DNA from: DATJPR01 sp963811705 | GTDB lineage: Bacteria; Bacteroidota; Ignavibacteria; UBA10030; UBA6906 | Direction of reading: 5' to 3' | Length of the DNA stretch: 64,000 nt | NCBI GenBank assembly: GCA_963811705.1 | Contig: CAWESL010000022.1 | Location: forward strand, 62,001-126,000 | Made by a program: the position numbers and the translations under genes | Notes under the pieces: model-generated | Told to the model about the DNA's origin: nothing | Database searches by the model: none | Seen by the model: only the letters and a program-made list of their open reading frames with translations | Part shown: positions 44,024 through 52,407 of the stretch, piece after piece | Position numbering within the stretch: position 1 is the stretch's first letter | Layout: every line of letters begins with the position of its first letter

Positions 44024-44611
44024 GTGAAGCACCAGGGCATCATCATGTTCGGCGGCGGATGCGCCGCAATGCTCGCGATCGGCTGGTTCGCGTTCCCCGC
44101 GATGCTGTATCAGAAGACCGAGCAGCCGATGCAATTCAGCCACAAGGTCCATACCGGAGAACAGGTCGGTCTGACCTGCGAAGACTGCCACAGCTTCCGC
44201 GCGGACGGAACCTTTGCGGGAATCCCCGCACTCGACAAATGCGCGGGTTGTCACAGCGCGCAGGTCTCGGATTCTCCCGAAGAAAAGATTCTCGTTGAAG
44301 AATACGTCGCGAAGAACAAGCCGATCCCCTGGCTTGTCTACGCGCGCCAGCCTCAGAACGCGTATTTTGCGCACGTGCAACATGTGAAGCTCGCCGCGAT
44401 CCCCTGCGAGCGATGCCATGGACCGCACGGAACGTCGGACAGACTGCCGCCGTTCGAGCGGAATCGCATCAGCGGCTATAGCAGGGCGATCTGGGGCCCG
44501 AATATTTCCGGCATCAAATCGCATGAATGGGAAGGGATGAAAATGGATGATTGTTCCCGCTGCCATGAGGAACGAGGCGTGCGGGAAAGTTGTCTCGATT
44601 GCCACAAGTAG
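44024..44611 (+). CDS. Five-heme membrane-anchored cytochrome c (QrcA/ActA-like)
   Basis: 195 residues from GTG 44024 (AGGAG upstream). An N-terminal anchor helix (residues 6-29) leads to five CxxCH heme sites at 52-56, 73-77, 128-132, 177-181 and 190-194. Extra His in FSHKVH, AHVQH and SHEWE can be distal ligands. The IPWLVYARQPQNAYFAHVQH segment resembles the heme subunits of quinone-reductase and alternative complex III. It faces the periplasm and passes electrons between the complex and soluble cytochromes. Confidence 0.85.
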   Translation: MKHQGIIMFGGGCAAMLAIGWFAFPAMLYQKTEQPMQFSHKVHTGEQVGLTCEDCHSFRADGTFAGIPALDKCAGCHSAQVSDSPEEKILVEEYVAKNKPIPWLVYARQPQNAYFAHVQHVKLAAIPCERCHGPHGTSDRLPPFERNRISGYSRAIWGPNISGIKSHEWEGMKMDDCSRCHEERGVRESCLDCHK

Positions 44612-44626
44612 GATAATGGATCTCTC

Positions 44627-46782
44627 ATGAAACTCACTCGACGCGATCTGCTTCGCTTCGCCGCAGGGTCGGCAGCAGGCATGATGTTTACGCCCATTCC
44701 CTGGAAAGTGCTCGACGATTCGGCGATCTGGACCCAGAACTGGCCCTGGATCCCGCAACCGTCGCGGGGCGAGGCGACACAGAAGTCTTCCGTCTGTACG
44801 CTCTGCGGCGCGGGGTGCGGAATACGCGCGCGCTGCATCGACGGCATGCCGGTGTCGGTCGCCGGAGCCCAAGACCATCCTCTGGGGTTCGGCACGCTTT
44901 GCGCAGCCGGCCTCGCCGCCCATCATCTTGCCTTTCATCCGCTGCGGGCCAGGTCGCCTCTCCAGCGCTCCCGGAGCCACGGCATCATCGCGTCGAACGC
45001 CGTGTCCGTCGACCAGGCCGTCGCGACCATCACCAATGCCCTCAACCGGAACGCGGTCGTGGCGGTGCTCGACCGCCGGCCGGGTAGGATGATCTCCCAG
45101 ACCTATCGTCAATGGCTCGGATCTCTCCCCGCAGGCCTGTACGTTACTCCTCCCGCCACGGAAAACGGAACGCTCGAATCAATGCGGCGGGTCCTGAAGG
45201 GCTCGCCCGAGCTCGGATACGATTTTGAGCATGCCTCGTGCATCATCAGTTTCGGGACCCCGTTGTTCGACTGCTGGGGCTCGCCGGGACGGATGCTCCG
45301 CCTCCTTGACGCAAAACGCCTCAACGGCTCTCCGACTCTCGTCCAGATCGAGCACCGGTATTCCCGCACCGCGATGTTCGCGGACACCTGGGTTCCTGCT
45401 TTCCCCGGAACGGAGAAGGCGCTAGCGTTGTCCCTGCTGCACGTTCTGGTGCAGGACGGAAGGGCCGGTGCCGCAGGCAGCGATGCCGCTTGCGCATTCC
45501 TCGCAGGCGGAGACGAGGCGCTCGGCCGCAGCTCCCTCACCGCCTTCCGACCGGAGGTCGTGAGCAACGAAACCGGGATCGATGCCGACAGGATCGTCTC
45601 GATCGCGCGAATGATGGCCTCCAAGAAGCCGGCCATCGTCCTCGGTGGCGGAGACGCAGGCGCAGGACCGTTGGAAGATTCTCTCCAGCGCGCCATTGTC
45701 GCACTCAACCTCGCATTGGGCACCGTCGGCAGCGTCGGCGGAATCATCGTCCGACCGAAGGCACCGTGGGCCTCTGCCGGCACCACCCCGCTCGCCCCGT
45801 CGGTCTCGTTGACCGACGTGACCGACCACTCAATCGACGTGCTTATCATGGACGCGGCGGAAGACGGCTGCTGGCTCCCCTGGGGGATTATCGAACGGAA
45901 GCTCAAGGGTGACCATGCCCTGGTGGTGAGCCTCTCGCCGTTCAACGCCGGATTGGCCCGTCACGCCGACCTTATCATCCCGTCGCCCGCCCCCTCGAGC
46001 AATGGGAAGATGTTCCCACTCCATTCGGCGCACCGCAGACAAGTGTTGCAGTTGCAGCTCCGTTGATGGCCGCACCTGAAGGAACAACCAACGCCGCCGA
46101 CGTCATACGGCGGCTCTCCTTGGGGACAGGTGCCGGCGTCGACGGGGCGGCTCCGCAGGAGTCAATAAAAGAGCGGATGAAGAGCGTCTTCGATCTCAAA
46201 CGCGGGTATGTGCAAACGGGAAATACGCGGGCGATGGTCAGGGACCTGGCATCGGTCGAGGTGCTTGTGGACCAGCTCGGATCCGGCGGTGTCTGGTTTG
46301 ATGACGCCCTTCCGGAAAAGCCGGCTTCGCAGACGGAGTTCCCTCCCGCAATCAGCGGTTCCGTCGACAGCAACAGCTCAAAGATCCTTGAGGCACGAAA
46401 AGGAAAAGGGCCATCGGTGATCCTGGTCCCCAGTGCGGTCAAAGGAATCGCGGGAACGGGACAGGCCTCGCCCGTTCTTTCCAAGATTCTCCAGGAGTCA
46501 ACCCTTCGTCCCTACGGCACGCATTTGTTCGTAAACCCGACAACGTGCGACGGCGCGGGTCTTCACGACGGCGACCGGGTGTCCATCACGACACCGGCCG
46601 GTTCGGCAACGGCGACCGTCCACACGGATGCGACGGTCATGCCCGGCGTCGCGATCATCCCTGTCGGCCCGGATCCGGAAGCGGTCAATCAAAGCCCCGG
46701 CGGCGGCGAGTCGCTCCTTGCATGCTGTTCCGACAACCAGAATCATTGGCGATTGACGCCGGCAACAATGGGGAGAGCCTGA
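44627..46782 (+). CDS. Molybdopterin-oxidoreductase-like catalytic subunit (QrcB/ActB-like), frameshifted
   Basis: A Tat signal (RRDLLRFAAG) starts the protein, then C57-x2-C60-x3-C64-x27-C92 for an N-terminal 4Fe-4S cluster and a long molybdopterin-oxidoreductase body. The first frame stops at 46066 after a nonsense tail; the other frame reads LEQWEDVPTPFGAPQ and continues to 46782 through a C-terminal domain with THLFVNPTTCDGAGLHDGDRVSI. One extra C in the CCCCC run 45990-45994 would restore one frame of about 718 residues. Error, mutation and programmed frameshifting remain possible. In Qrc and ACIII relatives this subunit has lost the Mo cofactor; that cannot be judged here. Confidence 0.82.
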
Positions 46783-46783
46783 T

Positions 46784-47554
46784 ATGGAAGCGGTATCCAA
46801 AGAAGTACGCTATGGGATGTCGATTGACATCGACCGGTGCACAGGGTGCGGCGCATGCATGATCGCCTGCGCCGTGGAGAACAACATTGCGCCCGCCCAT
46901 CAGGGGACAAGCGATCGGACGGGGACCACCTGGATCCGCGTCTACCGCGTCGATAATGATGAGCCGTTTCCCGAATCGCGAACGGCTTTTGTTCCGGTCC
47001 TTTGTCAGCAGTGCGACCATCACACACCGTGCGAATCGGTCTGTCCGCAGAAAGCCGTCGAGTATGATCGCGCGACGGGCATCGTCGGCCAGATCCCGGT
47101 ACGGTGCCTCGGTTGCCGGTACTGCATGACCGCCTGTCCGTACCACGCGCGATATTTCAACTGGTGGGACCCGGTCTGGCCGGAAGGGATGGAGAAGACG
47201 TTAAACCCCGACGTCTCAACGAGGATGCGGGGCGTTGTCGAAAAATGCAATTTCTGTCACAGCCGGTATCACGCGGCGAAGGCAAAGGCGGCCCTCGAGG
47301 GTCGACGGGATCTCCAGCCCGGCGAATATCAGCCGGCGTGTGTGGAGGCCTGCCCCACACAAGCGATCACCTTCGGCGAACTCTCCGATCCCCACTCCGA
47401 TGTCAAGAAGGCGACGCAGTCAAAAGAGAGTTTCCGTTTGCTCGAGAACCTTGGCACGGAACCGAAGGTCTACTATAAATCACGCGAACGCTGGGTCCGA
47501 ACTGCCGCCGGCGGGAGCGTTCCGACATCTGCGAAGGAGCGCATTCATGGATAA
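46784..47554 (+). CDS. Four-cluster ferredoxin subunit (QrcC/NrfC-like)
   Basis: 256 residues with four cysteine groups for iron-sulfur clusters: C19TGCGAC25..C29 at the N-terminus, then CQQCDHHTPCESVCP, CLGCRYCMTACP, and CNFCHSRY paired with CVEACPTQAI. It wires the catalytic subunit to the membrane protein. It starts one base after the preceding stop and overlaps nrfD by 8 bases. The first motif begins soon after the start, so no Tat signal is present; export with the Tat-bearing partner is expected. Confidence 0.92.
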   Translation: MEAVSKEVRYGMSIDIDRCTGCGACMIACAVENNIAPAHQGTSDRTGTTWIRVYRVDNDEPFPESRTAFVPVLCQQCDHHTPCESVCPQKAVEYDRATGIVGQIPVRCLGCRYCMTACPYHARYFNWWDPVWPEGMEKTLNPDVSTRMRGVVEKCNFCHSRYHAAKAKAALEGRRDLQPGEYQPACVEACPTQAITFGELSDPHSDVKKATQSKESFRLLENLGTEPKVYYKSRERWVRTAAGGSVPTSAKERIHG

Positions 47555-48812
47555 GCAACTCATCCTCCGCGGGCTGCACCGGAGTTCGACACAACAGTTT
47601 CTTCGCTGGCTTCTTCCCTGGGTCGGTGTGCTTGCGTTCGGGCTGTACGGAACCTATTTGTGTCTCGCCGAAGGGTTGAACCAGACAAACATGGACAACC
47701 GGTTCGCGTTCGGGCTTTGGATTTTTCTTGATCTCACCGTCATCGCCCTCGGAGCGGGGGCGTTCTTCACGGGCTTCCTCCTCTATATTATGCGAAAGAC
47801 CGAGCTCAAGGCGGTGATCAACAGCGCCGTGGTCCTCGGGTTCATCTGCTACAGCGGCGCCGTGGCGGTCCTCGGGATCGACGTCGGTCAGCCGCTGCGG
47901 GCGTGGTTCACCTTCTGGCACCCGAATGTGCATTCGATGCTCACGGAGGTGACGTTTTGCATCACCTGTTACCTGACGGTCCTGGCGATCGAATATGCAC
48001 CGATCATCCTGAAGAACCGGAAGCTCAAACAAATCCCGTCGTTCATGGTCCTGGAATTCGAGCTCCACAAGGTCGTGATCGTTTTCGCCGCCGTCGGGAC
48101 CTTCCTCTCGTTCTTCCATCAGGGATCCCTGGGAGGATTGTATGGCGTGCTCCAGGGACGACCGTTTGCATTTCGCGAGGGGTTTGCGATCTGGCCGTCG
48201 ACGTTCTTCCTCTTCATCCTCTCTGCGGCAGCGTCCGGGCCGAGTTTTATCATTCTCACGACGGCTCTTGTCTCTGCGATTTCGCGGAAAAAGCTCGTGG
48301 CGCCGAATGTGATGCGGCTCCTCGGGAAGGTTTCCGGGACGCTCCTCCTGGTCTACGTGCTGTTCAAAACGGTCGATACGCTTGTCTGGATTAACAGAAC
48401 GTCCCCGAATGCCGGCGTCCCGGCTGTGGATTACTTCCTGTGGCAGCCGTTCGGGAGCTGGATACTGTTTGCCGAAATCGTAGTCTTCGGTCTGATACCG
48501 GCGCTTCTCCTTCTCACAAAACGTGTGCAGGAACATCCGCGGTGGATCATCGTCGCGGCGTCCTTTGTCTGCGCGGGGATCATGCTGAACCGATTTGTTC
48601 TGACGATTCAAACGCTGGCGCTGCCGACCCTTCCGTTCGACACATTCATGTCGTACATGCCGAGCTGGCAGGAAGTGGCGGTGTTTCTTGCCGTGATCGC
48701 ATACGGCGTGATAACGTACTCGATTTCGTTCCGCTATCTGCGACTGTTCCCGCAGGAACGGGAGTTGAACGCTGACGTTCAATCCACCGTTTCGCAGAAG
48801 CTCGCAGTGTAG
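47547..48812 (+). CDS. nrfD: NrfD/PsrC-type membrane quinone-interacting subunit (QrcD/ActC-like)
   Basis: 421 residues with about ten membrane helices. Features of the family: LWIFLDLTVIALGAGAFFTGFLLY, FWHPNVHSMLTEVTFCITCY, HKVVIVFAAVGTFLSFFHQGSLGGLY and ILSAAASGPSFII. It binds menaquinone and may move protons. The start at 47547 has AAGGAG and overlaps the ferredoxin stop. It is longer than NrfD of nitrite reductases and closer to Qrc/ACIII membrane subunits. Confidence 0.9.
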   Translation: MDKQLILRGLHRSSTQQFLRWLLPWVGVLAFGLYGTYLCLAEGLNQTNMDNRFAFGLWIFLDLTVIALGAGAFFTGFLLYIMRKTELKAVINSAVVLGFICYSGAVAVLGIDVGQPLRAWFTFWHPNVHSMLTEVTFCITCYLTVLAIEYAPIILKNRKLKQIPSFMVLEFELHKVVIVFAAVGTFLSFFHQGSLGGLYGVLQGRPFAFREGFAIWPSTFFLFILSAAASGPSFIILTTALVSAISRKKLVAPNVMRLLGKVSGTLLLVYVLFKTVDTLVWINRTSPNAGVPAVDYFLWQPFGSWILFAEIVVFGLIPALLLLTKRVQEHPRWIIVAASFVCAGIMLNRFVLTIQTLALPTLPFDTFMSYMPSWQEVAVFLAVIAYGVITYSISFRYLRLFPQERELNADVQSTVSQKLAV

Positions 48813-48850
48813 CGGCGAGCGATCATCACTTACGGTCAAAGGAGATACCA

Positions 48851-49639
48851 ATGTTTCCGGGCGTGTACGGATTCACCTGGGATGCGGGGAACGTGATCTT
48901 CCTCGGCATCTTCTTCACGGTCGCACTGATCATCGCGTCGACGGTAACCCTTGCCGCGCTCCGTTCGTGGCGCGATATCCGACAGGGGAAAGAAGAAGCG
49001 ATCCAGTGGAAGGAGGATTTCCATGACCTTCCCGTATCCCTCCGGACCTGCAGGCATGAATTGACGGGCGAGCTCAAGGAGCGCACCTGCCCGAACGGCT
49101 TTGACTGCCGCGTCTGTACCGTGCATCCGACACTTGTCCAGGCGCGCCCCAACGGCGAAGAGAACGGACGGCTCTTTCACCGGGGACACACGTGGGTTCA
49201 ACGGAGCGAGGACGGCAGCTACCTCGTCGGACTCGACGAGATTGGCAGGAAGCTGTTCGGAGATCCCGAGTCTCTTTCACTGCCCGCGCCCGGGAGCAGG
49301 CTGAGCGTGAACGGAAAGGCCTGGTCGATGAAAAGGGGCGGCATGACAGTCCGAGTCCTCTCCCCCCTCGACGGCGTCGTTCTGGAACGTGGCACCGCAG
49401 AGGGCGACTGGATCTTGAAGATCGGCGTTGAGGAGGGAAGCCCTGTCACGACCCATCTTCTGACCGGGCGCGAAGAAGAGGCATGGAGGACCCGCGAACT
49501 CGAGCGGCTGCAGTTCCTCCTTGGCGGATCGGCCGGACCGGCGCTCGCGGACGGCGGCGAGCTGATGGACGATCTGCCGAAGCGGTATCCTTCCGCGGAC
49601 TGGGACAGCGTGTGGGGCGAAATGTTTCTTGAAGGATAG
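48851..49639 (+). CDS. Membrane-anchored lysine-less GcvH-like protein with CxxC motif
   Basis: 262 residues. One N-terminal membrane helix (about 14-36), then C67-x12-C80-x5-C86-x2-C89, then an H-protein-like domain (residues 109-200: FHRGHTWVQRSEDGSYLVGLDEIGRKLFG ... LSPLDGVV). Aligned on the SP-x-x-G turn, the lipoyl lysine position is Gly164; Lys161 is three residues too early. A helical tail follows. It ends the redox locus and is only 38 bases after nrfD, so it is probably a partner of the complex. Confidence 0.7.
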   Translation: MFPGVYGFTWDAGNVIFLGIFFTVALIIASTVTLAALRSWRDIRQGKEEAIQWKEDFHDLPVSLRTCRHELTGELKERTCPNGFDCRVCTVHPTLVQARPNGEENGRLFHRGHTWVQRSEDGSYLVGLDEIGRKLFGDPESLSLPAPGSRLSVNGKAWSMKRGGMTVRVLSPLDGVVLERGTAEGDWILKIGVEEGSPVTTHLLTGREEEAWRTRELERLQFLLGGSAGPALADGGELMDDLPKRYPSADWDSVWGEMFLEG

Positions 49640-49678
49640 AAAAGACCCGGGACAACTCCAGGTGCCAGGACCAAAACC

Positions 49679-49722
49679 AATTGTCACTTGTCGATTGACA
49701 AGTGACAATTGATCATTGATAT
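49679..49722. repeat. Heptamer array folding into a perfect 14-bp hairpin
   Basis: Six 7-bp units (TTGTCAC, TTGTCGA, TTGACAA, GTGACAA, TTGATCA, TTGATAT; 49681-49722). AATTGTCACTTGTC (49679-49692) pairs perfectly with GACAAGTGACAATT (49697-49710). It lies between the convergent redox locus and the ArsR gene, so it can act as a terminator or message-end structure. Confidence 0.8.
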
Positions 49723-49739
49723 TTTTCCCGCCCTTTCCA

Positions 49740-50324
49740 TTATGTTCCCTTCTCCCCTTCCCTCCAGTACGCCCCACCTCCGCCTTCTCGTTGCATCAGT
49801 CCGAAGTCCACCAACGCACGCCGGAGCAGAGCAGTATCGTCATTGTAGCGTTTGAGGATTCGGTTCACCTCTTTCTCGGTATATCGCACTCCCGGTTCGA
49901 ACGATTTCAGGACGTACCGGACGAGGACGAGGAGTTTCTTTTCCTGCATGGGGAAGGCCTTAAACTTGCCCTCTTTCGTAAGAAAGGCGGAAAGGACCTT
50001 TTTGTCATACGACGAAACGTCGAGGTCCGACGCAAGCATCGGCAGGTCGTCCTTTTTGAGCATCCGTTTCGCCATCGCGGTGAGATGCTCTGGCCGCAAC
50101 CTGTAGCTGCTATAGTAGCCTTCGGCGCGGGCATCGACCAGCTCCGCCTTCGCGAGGCGGGAGAGGTGATGCGACACGGTGGGTGCGCCGACATGCAGGA
50201 TCGCCGCAAGCTCCTCAACGGTGTGCGGCTTCGACGCCAGCAACCCGATGATGCGCAACCGATTGGGATCTGCGAGGGCCTTGAAAAATAGAAGAAGTTC
50301 ATCAACATCAGATTCGGGGCTCAT
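49740..50324 (-). CDS. ArsR-family regulator with C-terminal DUF2087
   Basis: 194 residues. Residues 5-90 are an ArsR winged helix (FFKALADPNRLRIIGLLASKPHTVEELA, VSHHLSRLAKAELV). The C-terminus (about 105-185, FPMQEKKLLVLVRYVLKSFEPGVRYTEKEVNRILKRY, ending in an Arg/Trp-rich tail) is the DUF2087 domain. No cysteine metal site of classical ArsR proteins is visible. GAGGAGAGT precedes the ATG, and a perfect inverted repeat overlaps the promoter, so it most likely represses itself. The target may include nearby genes. Confidence 0.87.
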   Translation of the reverse strand: MSPESDVDELLLFFKALADPNRLRIIGLLASKPHTVEELAAILHVGAPTVSHHLSRLAKAELVDARAEGYYSSYRLRPEHLTAMAKRMLKKDDLPMLASDLDVSSYDKKVLSAFLTKEGKFKAFPMQEKKLLVLVRYVLKSFEPGVRYTEKEVNRILKRYNDDTALLRRALVDFGLMQREGGGGAYWREGEKGT

Positions 50325-50333
50325 ACTCTCCTC

Positions 50334-50379
50334 ATAGAATTATTTCGATCAATATAGAAATAATTCTATAGAATGTCAA
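50334..50379 (-). promoter_or_regulatory. Promoter and 13-bp inverted-repeat operator of the ArsR gene
   Basis: On the minus strand TTGACA (plus 50374-50379) and TATATT (plus 50351-50356) are exactly 17 bp apart. ATAGAATTATTTC (50334-50346) and GAAATAATTCTAT (50357-50369) form a perfect inverted repeat with a 10-bp spacer that contains the -10 box. The near arm is 10 bp before the ATG. AT-rich in an otherwise GC-rich neighbourhood. Confidence 0.8.
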
Positions 50380-50458
50380 GGCGAGGGTCAAGCAGCAGGG
50401 TTAGGGCGTCAGCGGTGAAGTCCGGGTCTCTTGAGATGCAGCGCGTTCCCCAAGCCGC

Positions 50459-51370
50459 TCACCCGAACTGCGCCAGAACCACACCGAGCAACGCAATCGT
50501 CCCGCCTATCACGAACGCGATGGTAACCCCCTGCCCGAGGAGAAGGACCATCATGATCGTGGTCAGGATGGGTTGCAGATTGGAAAACAGCGCCGCCTTC
50601 CCTGCTTCGATCCGCCCCAGCGCGAAGTACCAGAGGAAATAGGAGACCACGGAAGTGATGACCGCGAGATACAGGATCTGTCCCCAATCGCCGCCGGTGA
50701 GGGATTTGTATGGAAATGAGAGGGCCGGCCAGAGACCAATCGGCAGAAACATCACCGTCCCGACAATCAACGTGACCGAGCTTGCACCGACGGCGCCGTA
50801 CCGCCGGATCAGCGTCTTCCCGAACACGCTGTAGAGCGCCCAGGCGACGACTGCGACGCCGATAAGAAGATTCCCGAACAGGAACTGCATACTGGCGCTC
50901 ACCCCTCGTTCGAAAATCACGATGATCACACCGATGAAGCCAATAACAACGCCCAGGATCTTTCTCCCGGTCAATCGCTCGCCCAAGAACATTCGCGACA
51001 GCAGAAGAACGAGGATCGGGGTCGTCGCGTACAGCAGCGCAGCGTTCGATGGAATCGTGTAACGCATGCCGAACAGAAAGAAGAACTGGTTGATCGGGAT
51101 GGCGAGGAAGGAGAGGAAGAGGACGAGTCGGCGATCTTCCTTCGCAATCGACGGAAATCCTCCGCGGGTCAGGAGAATGGCGGTCATGATGAAGGCGGAA
51201 ATCAACGAGCGGACGAGCGTGAGGGAGAACGGATCCATCCGTCCCGCGATCACTTTTGCGACGATGTGCGTTCCACTGGAAAGGATCTGCTGAACAAAGA
51301 GGAGGAAATAGATGGCGGAAACGCCGCGACGGTCTACCGACTTTCGGATCGAGACGAAGGGATCCGGCAT
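50459..51370 (-). CDS. EamA/DMT-family membrane transporter
   Basis: 303 residues with ten predicted membrane helices in two EamA repeats (first about residues 15-140, second about 155-295; ILGVVIGFIGVIIV marks the end of the first and AFVIGGTIALLGVVLAQF the end of the second). Such proteins export small metabolites. ATG 51370 overlaps the glycosyltransferase stop as TGATG, so it belongs to the surface-polysaccharide operon by position, though its substrate is unknown. Confidence 0.85.
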   Translation of the reverse strand: MPDPFVSIRKSVDRRGVSAIYFLLFVQQILSSGTHIVAKVIAGRMDPFSLTLVRSLISAFIMTAILLTRGGFPSIAKEDRRLVLFLSFLAIPINQFFFLFGMRYTIPSNAALLYATTPILVLLLSRMFLGERLTGRKILGVVIGFIGVIIVIFERGVSASMQFLFGNLLIGVAVVAWALYSVFGKTLIRRYGAVGASSVTLIVGTVMFLPIGLWPALSFPYKSLTGGDWGQILYLAVITSVVSYFLWYFALGRIEAGKAALFSNLQPILTTIMMVLLLGQGVTIAFVIGGTIALLGVVLAQFG

Positions 51371-52407
51371 CAGGAGTGTCCCAACAGTGAACGATATGCC
51401 CTGGCAGTCAGCTCGGCGACCTTCGGCCACAAATAGTTGCGCCGGATATGCTCGCGCAGCGTACCCGACGCCTTCGCGTCAAGTGCCGCCGCAATTCCCT
51501 TCCTGATCCCCAGAACCGAGTCCGGCTCGACATACGTCGCCATCTCGCCGAAATACTCCCGCGTCCCGCCGTACGGCGTAATCACAATTTTTGCCCCGGC
51601 GAGACCCGCTTCGAGCGCCGCGATCCCCGGCGTTTCGAACAGCGATGGAAGGGCAAACACATCACATGCTGCATACGCTGAGGCAAGCATCGGCGAACTA
51701 TTGTCGAGACCATCGATGAGCAGGATATGCTTGTGTTTCGCCGCCTCACGGACACAGGCATCGCCGTACGGACCGCGAATGATCCGCCCGATAATGACCG
51801 CCGGATGATCGATTGCGGCAAGGGCCTTGATCAGGTTCAACACATTCTTCCGGCCGTGGCCGATATGACCGACATTGAGAATAAAGCGTTCGAGACCGTA
51901 GGTCTTTTTGAAGAGCGTCGGATCGGCGCTTCCGAACCTCTCATCGACGCCGTTTGGAACCACCGCGATCGATTCCGGCCGGGCGCCGAACCCTTTTGCG
52001 ACGAGGTCCCCTTCTGCCCGCGAATTCGGAAGAACCGCGTTCGCCCAGCGGACAATATCAGCCGTGAAGAGGTAGTCCGTCCAGAGGCCCAGTCCCGGCT
52101 TCTGCAGCAACCGGCCGAACCTGATCGCGTTCGCGATGAAGCCCGGGGAATGACGGCTGAAAACAATCGGCGATACCGCGAGCGGGAGGTTCAACGCGTG
52201 AATCTCCCGGGCCAGATGATAGGTCCCCACATTTGCGGCGAAAAGGTGGAAAAGATCGCATTCGCCGGGAACGAACGGTGCCCATGGATCGAAGAACCGC
52301 ACCGTGACCCCAAACTGCGACAGGTGCTTCGCAGTATTGTGGAGTTGAGTATTCGGTCCGCCATGAAGGATCGAAATGGCCTGGTAGCCGGCGAGTACGA
52401 CGTTCAT
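51370..52407 (-). CDS. Glycosyltransferase, GT4-like
   Basis: 345-residue GT-B fold transferase. VVPNGVDERF, NVGHIGHGRKN and the nucleotide-sugar motif LPSLFETPGIAALEAGLAG (the E-x7-E pattern) are visible. It adds a sugar to a lipid-linked or protein acceptor at the inner face of the membrane. Its ATG overlaps the stop of the deacetylase-like gene as ATGA. Donor and acceptor cannot be told. Confidence 0.87.
   Translation of the reverse strand: MNVVLAGYQAISILHGGPNTQLHNTAKHLSQFGVTVRFFDPWAPFVPGECDLFHLFAANVGTYHLAREIHALNLPLAVSPIVFSRHSPGFIANAIRFGRLLQKPGLGLWTDYLFTADIVRWANAVLPNSRAEGDLVAKGFGARPESIAVVPNGVDERFGSADPTLFKKTYGLERFILNVGHIGHGRKNVLNLIKALAAIDHPAVIIGRIIRGPYGDACVREAAKHKHILLIDGLDNSSPMLASAYAACDVFALPSLFETPGIAALEAGLAGAKIVITPYGGTREYFGEMATYVEPDSVLGIRKGIAAALDAKASGTLREHIRRNYLWPKVAELTARAYRSLLGHS

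Noticed and set aside
47403..48851. A 482-codon minus-strand frame opposite nrfD
   Set aside because: The plus strand encodes clear ferredoxin and NrfD sequences; the antisense product is charged and lacks any fold signature.
48851..49639. A functional glycine cleavage H protein
   Set aside because: It lacks a correctly placed lipoyl lysine, has a membrane anchor and cysteine motif, and no gcvT/gcvP genes are near.
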